Positions 5,045 through 9,578 of a stretch of 9,578 nucleotides of DNA are shown in pieces (the first letter of the stretch is position 1; every line of letters starts with the position of its first letter). The notes beneath the pieces were generated by a model. That model searched no databases. It was not told the origin of the DNA and saw only the letters and a list, made by a program, of their open reading frames with translations. Where the stretch lies: NCBI GenBank assembly GCA_045652815.1, contig JAZOLH010000021.1, positions 1 through 9,578 of the forward strand, written 5' to 3'. Source of the DNA: UMGS755 sp045652815 (lineage in GTDB: Bacteria > Bacillota > Clostridia > UBA1381 > UBA9506). Both the position numbers and the translations under genes were made by a program.

Positions 5045-7849
5045 ATGAAAAATCTCAAAAAGCTGATGTCAATCATCCTGACTGTTGCTATGCTGATGAG
5101 CTTAGTAGTTAGCACCAGCGCAGCCACTTTTGTTGACGTCGCAGAAGACAACAGTGCTTACGAAGCAGTTGAAGTTTTAGCTGCCCTCGATATCCTCGAA
5201 GGTAAAGATGCTAACAACTTTGACCCCGATGCGAACATCAAACGTTCTGAGTTCGCTGCTGTAGTTTGCCGCGCTATGAACGCTGAAGCTGCTGCTGCTG
5301 GTAGCGCTTCTGATGAGTTCTCCGATGTACCTGCTAACCACTGGGCAGCTGGTTACATTGCATGGGCTGCAGACGCAGAAATCGTTAATGGCCGTGGTAA
5401 CGGTACATTCGATCCCGACGCAAACGTTACTTACCAGGAAGCAGCAAAAATGATCGTTGCTGCTATGGGTTGGGGCCCCTACGCTGAAAACAAGGGCGGC
5501 TTCCCCACCGGTTACATGGCTGTAGCTAACACCTACGACCTGCTGGCTGGCATCAACGTAGCTAACTACGGTGTTGCTGCTGACAGAAAAGGCGTTGCTA
5601 AACTGGTTTACAACTCCTTCGACGCTCCTCTGATGGACACCTCTAAGATCACTTTCGGCGATGACGCTGAATACGAAATCTTCGACGGTAAAGGCGACGT
5701 TGAAAAGAGAACTCTGCTGAGCCAGTACCATGGCATCTACAAAATCAAAGCTACCGTTGATGCAACTTTCAAAACTGCACCCGAAAGCATGATTGATGCT
5801 AAAGGCAATCGTTACGTAAAACTGACTGCTAAAAACCTGTACAAATTCGATGCTGATGATGTATCTGAAGCTCTGAATAAGGACATCGCAGTTGATGAAG
5901 ACTTTACCGTTCTGACCGCTGGTGATGCTACTGCTAACCTGATGGGCTACACCGTTAACGCTTACGTTGCTCTGAACGACGACGAAAAAGCTGAACTGGT
6001 AGCTATCGTTGCAGACGCTGACTCCGTTGACGAACTGGTTATCGAAAACCCCGCAGTATATGTTTATGGTGTTGATCCTGTTAATGGCGAACTGAAATAC
6101 TGGGAAGATCTGGACGATACCAAACCTGCTAAAGCAGAACTGGCTGACGAAATCGCTGTATACGAAAATGGCGTTCTGGCAGAAGATGTAACCATCGATG
6201 ACTACGCTGACTACGTTTCCATGACTCTGGTAGGCGCAGATGAAGTTTACGACAAAGTGTTCTTCACCGCTTACGAATACGGTCTGGTTGAAGAAATCGA
6301 TGCTGAATTCTTCGAACTGACTCTGGACACCGGCGTTGTTATCAACCTGGACGAAGCTCTTCGTGAAGATGAACCCTTCTTTGTAAACATCTACAAAGAT
6401 GGCGCTGCTATCGACTTCGAAGACATTAAAGAAGGCGACCTGCTGAACGTTGTTTCCGATGAAGGTATCGATGCTAGCGAAGACTGGGTATTCGCTGACA
6501 TCTACGTAACCAACAACACTGTTGAAGGTTCCGTTGAAACTGTTGATGAAGATGGAGAAGCTACCGTATACACCATCGATGGCGAAGAATACTTCATCTG
6601 CGATGCAGTTGATCTGACTCTGAACCCCGGCGATGCTGGTACATTCATTCTGACCATCACTGGCGACATCTACGACGCTGAACTGACTCAGGTTACTTCC
6701 GGTAACTACGGCTTCATCCTGAACTGGGGCATTAAAGAAGGCGAATTCGATGGCGAAGGCAACATTCTGCAGATCAAACTGATCGACAAGAACAACAAAG
6801 TTGCTACCTACAGCCTGAAGGCTAACGCTTACGTTGTAGCTGAATGGGAAGACGGCGTATTCTCCGGCAAAACTCTGAGAACTGCTGAAGCTTATGATGA
6901 CCACACTACCTTAGCAGGCATGCTTGGTGATGACTTAGATGGTCGTCTGGTAACCTTCAAAGCTAACGACAAAGAAATCACTAACCTGACCTTTGCTGGT
7001 GCTGAAACTCTGAATGTTGAAGAACTGGATGCTGCATTCAATCCCAAGGGCAACAGACTGGGTGCTAACTACCTGACTGATGCTACCGTAGTATTCCATG
7101 TTCCCAGCGAAGACATGAACGAAGTTCAGGTTTACTCCGCTTCCGCTCTGAAAGAAAGCGAAGACAACTACGAAGGTTTCGTATTTGATAAGAACAACAA
7201 GAGACAGGTTGGCGCTCTGCTGCTGACTAACGAACTGCCCTTCGCAGGTGCAGAAAATGCTCTGGCTGTTGTTATGAGCGTTTCCACTGGTCTGGATTCC
7301 GAAGGCTATGCTACAGAAGTTCTGAACTTCTACCAGGCTGGCGAAATCAAATCCCTGGCTAAAGCTTCCATCTACTTAGATGATGCTGAATGGGACTTCG
7401 CTGCTGGTTCTGTAATCCAGTACACCACTAACGCTGCAGGCGAAATCAACGACGTTAAAGTTATCTACGACTACGCTACTGGCGAAGTTGCTGAAAACGA
7501 TGGCGTTTACGATTACACCTTCTCCTATGTAACCGAAATCAAATCCGGCTACATGGATCTGGAAGATGGCTCCTCCTTCGACTTTGATCTGGAAGGTACC
7601 AACGTTCTGTGGGATACCGAAAAGACCATCAAGAAGGGTCTGTCTACCAAGACTGGTACTTCTTACCTGAAGAAAGATAAATCTTACAACACGACTATGA
7701 AGGTTGAAAATGAAGAAACAGGTGTATTAGAAGAAGTTCCCGCAGTTGAAACCACTGCTTACTATGTATTAGTTAAGTCCGAAGAAGGTACAGCTAAAGA
7801 AATCGTAGCATACAAGGTTGTTACTGTTGTACCCGTAGAAAGAGTGTAA
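5045..7849 (+). CDS. Secreted SLH-domain protein, probable major surface-layer component
   Basis: The 934-residue product starts with a signal peptide: KNLKK, a hydrophobic core, and cleavage near STSAA (about residues 23-27). Three SLH repeats follow: about 28-80 (FVDV ... NFDPDANIKRSEFAAV), 91-143 (FSDVPANHWAAGYI ... TFDPDANVTYQEAAKM) and a degenerate third at about 150-196 ending in VYNSFDAPLM. SLH domains anchor proteins to secondary wall polymers. The remaining roughly 740 residues are acidic, rich in Asp, Glu, Ala and Val with beta-strand-like alternation, and contain no enzyme motif I recognise; only two Cys were seen. Codon choice is strikingly uniform (GCT, GAA, CTG, AAA, GTT), unlike rodA or acn, which with the strong promoter, long leader and strong terminator indicates very high expression. 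A TTG at 5039 lies in frame, but the GGGAGG spacing favours the ATG at 5045. A structural S-layer role is likely but not proven. Confidence 0.85.
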   Translation: MKNLKKLMSIILTVAMLMSLVVSTSAATFVDVAEDNSAYEAVEVLAALDILEGKDANNFDPDANIKRSEFAAVVCRAMNAEAAAAGSASDEFSDVPANHWAAGYIAWAADAEIVNGRGNGTFDPDANVTYQEAAKMIVAAMGWGPYAENKGGFPTGYMAVANTYDLLAGINVANYGVAADRKGVAKLVYNSFDAPLMDTSKITFGDDAEYEIFDGKGDVEKRTLLSQYHGIYKIKATVDATFKTAPESMIDAKGNRYVKLTAKNLYKFDADDVSEALNKDIAVDEDFTVLTAGDATANLMGYTVNAYVALNDDEKAELVAIVADADSVDELVIENPAVYVYGVDPVNGELKYWEDLDDTKPAKAELADEIAVYENGVLAEDVTIDDYADYVSMTLVGADEVYDKVFFTAYEYGLVEEIDAEFFELTLDTGVVINLDEALREDEPFFVNIYKDGAAIDFEDIKEGDLLNVVSDEGIDASEDWVFADIYVTNNTVEGSVETVDEDGEATVYTIDGEEYFICDAVDLTLNPGDAGTFILTITGDIYDAELTQVTSGNYGFILNWGIKEGEFDGEGNILQIKLIDKNNKVATYSLKANAYVVAEWEDGVFSGKTLRTAEAYDDHTTLAGMLGDDLDGRLVTFKANDKEITNLTFAGAETLNVEELDAAFNPKGNRLGANYLTDATVVFHVPSEDMNEVQVYSASALKESEDNYEGFVFDKNNKRQVGALLLTNELPFAGAENALAVVMSVSTGLDSEGYATEVLNFYQAGEIKSLAKASIYLDDAEWDFAAGSVIQYTTNAAGEINDVKVIYDYATGEVAENDGVYDYTFSYVTEIKSGYMDLEDGSSFDFDLEGTNVLWDTEKTIKKGLSTKTGTSYLKKDKSYNTTMKVENEETGVLEEVPAVETTAYYVLVKSEEGTAKEIVAYKVVTVVPVERV

Positions 7850-7879
7850 TTAACGCTTTGAACCTAGCTTAACAATTTC

Positions 7880-7913
7880 AAAGGGACACAGCATTTGCTG
7901 TGTCCCTTTTTTT
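7880..7913 (+). terminator. Strong rho-independent terminator after the SLH gene
   Basis: A 13-bp stem (7880-7892 with 7897-7909, loop ATTT; core GGGACACAGC with GCTGTGTCCC) runs into seven T (7907-7913). It lies 30 nt after the stop and isolates the SLH transcript from the next operon. Confidence 0.93.
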
Positions 7914-7929
7914 ATTATCTTTTGTGTTA

Positions 7930-7958
7930 TTGAAATCGACTGCTTAATGTTGTATAAT
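7930..7958 (+). promoter_or_regulatory. Sigma-A promoter of the DUF5714-arsC operon
   Basis: TTGAAA (7930-7935), a 17-bp spacer and a perfect TATAAT (7953-7958). Start predicted near 7965, leaving a leader of about 49 nt with a strong GGAGGTGG. Confidence 0.75.
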
Positions 7959-7968
7959 GTAACTATAC
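7952..7968. promoter_or_regulatory. Dyad GTATA-N7-TATAC over the -10 and start (candidate operator)
   Basis: GTATA (7952-7956) and TATAC (7964-7968) form a 17-bp dyad covering most of the -10 and the predicted start. Position suggests a repressor site. The half-sites are only 5 bp and A/T-rich, and no regulator gene lies in the window. Confidence 0.3.
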
Positions 7969-8013
7969 GTTGTTTAGATGAATCACAAACAGAGCACATC
8001 GGAGGTGGCACCA

Positions 8014-8703
8014 ATGAATGAAGAATGTTTAATTTGTAAAGCACCCCTTACATATCTGGAGACAGATGAACTGATGGAGTGCGAAATTTGCCATAAAAAA
8101 GAAAACAGCAAAACAAAATGCGTGAACGGACATTTTATTTGCAGCGAGTGTCACACAAGCGGAATGGATGGAATTATAGCCCTTTGTTTACAGGAACAAT
8201 CCAAAAATCCCGTTGTTATTTTAGAAAAAATGATGTCAATGGAATTTTGCCATATGCACGGTCCCGAACATCATGTTATGGTGGGCGCAGCGCTACTGAC
8301 TGCCTATAAAAACGCAGGTGGAGAGATCGACCTGCCAACTGCGCTATCTGAAATGCAGGCAAGAGGAAAACAGGTCCCCGGTGGTGCCTGCGGATTTTGG
8401 GGCGCCTGCGGTGCGGGTGTCAGCACGGGTATGTATGTGTCAATCGTAACCAAGTCCACGCCCCTATCACAAGAAGCCTGGGGACTTTCCAATCAAATGA
8501 CAGGTCAGGCTCTCACCGCCATCGGCAACAACGGTGGTCCCCGTTGCTGTAAAAGAGATTCCTATCTTGCGATTCGTGCGGCGGTTGATTTTACCGGTGA
8601 AAAACTTGGCATAAAAATGGATTTTGATGATGTTACGTGTTCACGGTCCCATATGAATAATCAGTGTATTGAAAAGAGGTGCCCTTTCTATGCCAAAAAC
8701 TAA
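8014..8703 (+). CDS. Cys-rich protein resembling DUF5714, function unknown
   Basis: The 229-residue product carries 16 Cys. The N-terminal third looks like metal-binding ribbons: C5-x2-C8, C23-x2-C26 and C36-x6-C43-x2-C46. The conserved core then shows FCHMHGPEHH (78-87), VPGGACGFWGACGAG (121-135), and GGPRCCKRDSYLAI (174-187), followed by a C-terminal C209/C218/C223 group. I recognise this as the DUF5714 pattern of Clostridia and methanogens; the family number is from memory. The His/Cys motifs suggest Zn or Fe-S binding and redox or thiol chemistry, but no reaction is assigned. An in-frame ATG at 7978 exists, but GGAGGTGG (8001-8008) just before the ATG at 8014 decides the start. The gene is the first of an operon and its 3' end overlaps arsC by 14 nt, suggesting translational coupling and a shared task. 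Confidence 0.75.
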   Translation: MNEECLICKAPLTYLETDELMECEICHKKENSKTKCVNGHFICSECHTSGMDGIIALCLQEQSKNPVVILEKMMSMEFCHMHGPEHHVMVGAALLTAYKNAGGEIDLPTALSEMQARGKQVPGGACGFWGACGAGVSTGMYVSIVTKSTPLSQEAWGLSNQMTGQALTAIGNNGGPRCCKRDSYLAIRAAVDFTGEKLGIKMDFDDVTCSRSHMNNQCIEKRCPFYAKN

Positions 8704-9076
8704 AATTGCCTTTGTTTGCGTCCATAATTCCTGCCGCAGTCAAATGGCAGAGGCCTTTGGAAAGGCATATCTTTCAGAAAAATATGAATGCTTCTCTGCG
8801 GGAACGGAAACAAAGCCGCAGATAAACCAAGATGCAGTGCGAATTATGAAAGAGCATTTCGGCATCGATATGTCGGGTCAGTATTCCAAACTGATTTCGG
8901 ATATTCCTGCCCCTGATGTTGTGATCACAATGGGATGTAATGTTCAATGCCCCTATATTCCATGCAAGGAACGCTACGATTGGGGACTTGACGATCCCAC
9001 AGGCAAAAGCGATGAAGAATTTATAAAAACAGCGAATTTAATCAAAGAGAAAGTTTTGGATTTAATGAGGAAATAG
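8690..9076 (+). CDS. arsC: Arsenate reductase of the low-molecular-weight phosphatase fold
   Basis: The 128-residue product begins with a P-loop, FVCVHNSCRSQMAEAFG: Cys10-x5-Arg16, with Cys15 as in thioredoxin-coupled ArsC. The DDPTGK segment (101-106) supplies the general acid Asp. ArsC reduces arsenate to arsenite through a Cys relay in the cytoplasm. In pI258 ArsC the relay is Cys10, Cys82 and Cys89; here candidates are Cys83, Cys87 and Cys92 in TMGCNVQCPYIPC (80-92), so the third relay Cys has different spacing. This matches the TMGC-type ArsC subfamily. A low-molecular-weight protein tyrosine phosphatase is the main alternative, but the extra cysteines argue against it. An upstream in-frame TTG at 8669 is rejected because AGAGGTG (8675-8681) sits 8 nt before the ATG at 8690. 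No ars regulator or efflux pump is in the window. Confidence 0.85.
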   Translation: MPKTKIAFVCVHNSCRSQMAEAFGKAYLSEKYECFSAGTETKPQINQDAVRIMKEHFGIDMSGQYSKLISDIPAPDVVITMGCNVQCPYIPCKERYDWGLDDPTGKSDEEFIKTANLIKEKVLDLMRK

Positions 9077-9078
9077 AA

Positions 9079-9578
9079 ATGATAGAAATTACTGCTTGGA
9101 CAAATACATTTTTGAATGCCTTAAATGACTGTTTCGGCGACCGTGTGTGGTTTGTTGGTTTGCAGGGTAGTTTCGCCCGTGGCGAAGCCACAGAAACAAG
9201 CGATATTGATATGGTTGTCATACTTGATGAATTGTCACCATCAGATGTTGCGACATATAATACGATGTTAGATACCTTGTCGCATAGGGGACTGATTTGC
9301 GGTTTCCTTTCAGGGAAAAATGAAATCTTAAATTGGGAGCCTTCTGACCTTTTTCAGTTTTATTACGATACAAAACCGATAAAAGGAAGCCTTGATGAAC
9401 TCTTGTCATTGATTGATGATACTGCCGTTACAAGAGCAATAAAGATAGGTGTATGCAATATCTATCATGGCTGTGTGCATAATATGCTCATTGATAAAAG
9501 CGAAGAAATTTTAAGAGGTTTATATAAATCTGCATCTTTTGTCATTCAGGCAATAGCTTTTAAGCAAACAGGGAAATA
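9079..9578 (+). CDS. Nucleotidyltransferase-domain protein, C-terminus outside window
   Basis: An open frame of 166 residues runs to the window end. The pol-beta nucleotidyltransferase signature is clear: LQGSFARGEATETSDIDMVVILD at 28-50, with Gly30-Ser31 and the metal-binding pair Asp42 and Asp44. A third catalytic Asp is not obvious in the readable part. A helical C-terminal region follows (from about residue 110), as in aminoglycoside adenylyltransferase-like proteins of roughly 250 residues; minimal MNT antitoxins are shorter. The substrate cannot be told. The ATG lies only 2 nt after the arsC stop, and TGAGGA (9066-9071) inside the arsC end is 7 nt upstream, so it is probably co-transcribed with DUF5714 and arsC. 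A drug- or protein-modifying role is inference. Confidence 0.75.
   Translation, partial: MIEITAWTNTFLNALNDCFGDRVWFVGLQGSFARGEATETSDIDMVVILDELSPSDVATYNTMLDTLSHRGLICGFLSGKNEILNWEPSDLFQFYYDTKPIKGSLDELLSLIDDTAVTRAIKIGVCNIYHGCVHNMLIDKSEEILRGLYKSASFVIQAIAFKQTGK

Noticed and set aside
5177..6904. A 575-codon open frame on the minus strand opposite the SLH gene
   Set aside because: It is a by-product of the strong codon bias of the SLH gene; its protein is low in Lys and Arg, unusually rich in Ser, Val and Phe, resembles nothing known, and has no promoter or ribosome site.
7978..8013. Earlier ATG start for the DUF5714 protein
   Set aside because: The 12 extra residues are not part of the family pattern, and the strong GGAGGTGG lies between this ATG and the one at 8014.

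Overview
The window looks like a chromosomal segment of a Clostridia-type Firmicute, probably an uncultured anaerobe. The signs are strong AGGAGG-like ribosome binding sites, sigma-A promoters with 17-bp spacers and extended -10 elements, A/T-rich intergenic DNA with U-tract terminators, the 'GLGKGITAASLGRLLKARG' style of CTP synthase, and an SLH-domain surface protein. No phage, IS, CRISPR, tRNA or rRNA was seen. The genus cannot be named from this sequence.

Layout. (1) 1-1492, minus strand: an aconitase, cut off at its C-terminus by the window edge, with a consensus promoter and a perfect 17-bp palindrome over its -10 element. (2) 1724-2830, plus: a RodA-type SEDS peptidoglycan polymerase, divergent from aconitase, with its own promoter and a strong terminator. 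(3) 3032-4639, plus: CTP synthase (pyrG), preceded by a consensus promoter and a short leader ORF that overlaps its start codon. (4) 4640-5044: a 405-bp intergenic region full of inverted repeats, with a very strong promoter and a roughly 130-nt leader. (5) 5045-7849, plus: a 934-residue secreted SLH-domain protein with marked codon bias, closed by a strong terminator. (6) 7930-9578, plus: a compact operon of a Cys-rich protein resembling DUF5714, a low-molecular-weight (arsenate reductase type) ArsC, and a nucleotidyltransferase that runs off the window.

The first five genes are housekeeping or surface functions (central carbon metabolism, wall elongation, pyrimidine nucleotides, cell-surface layer), each with its own promoter. 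The last three look like an accessory redox, metalloid or detoxification unit, with stop/start overlaps or tiny gaps that imply co-translation.

The most striking observation is in pyrG. The glutaminase domain has Gly where the nucleophilic Cys of the GICLGMQ motif should be (residue 381), and the PGGFG oxyanion-hole motif reads PAAFG, while the downstream His and Glu and the whole synthetase domain are kept. This predicts a CTP synthase that cannot hydrolyse glutamine and must use free ammonia or an external ammonia source, or a paralogue with another role. Further leads are the aconitase operator, the pyrG leader ORF, a leader motif shared by pyrG and the SLH gene, mutually exclusive hairpins in the SLH leader, and the DUF5714-arsC-nucleotidyltransferase operon.
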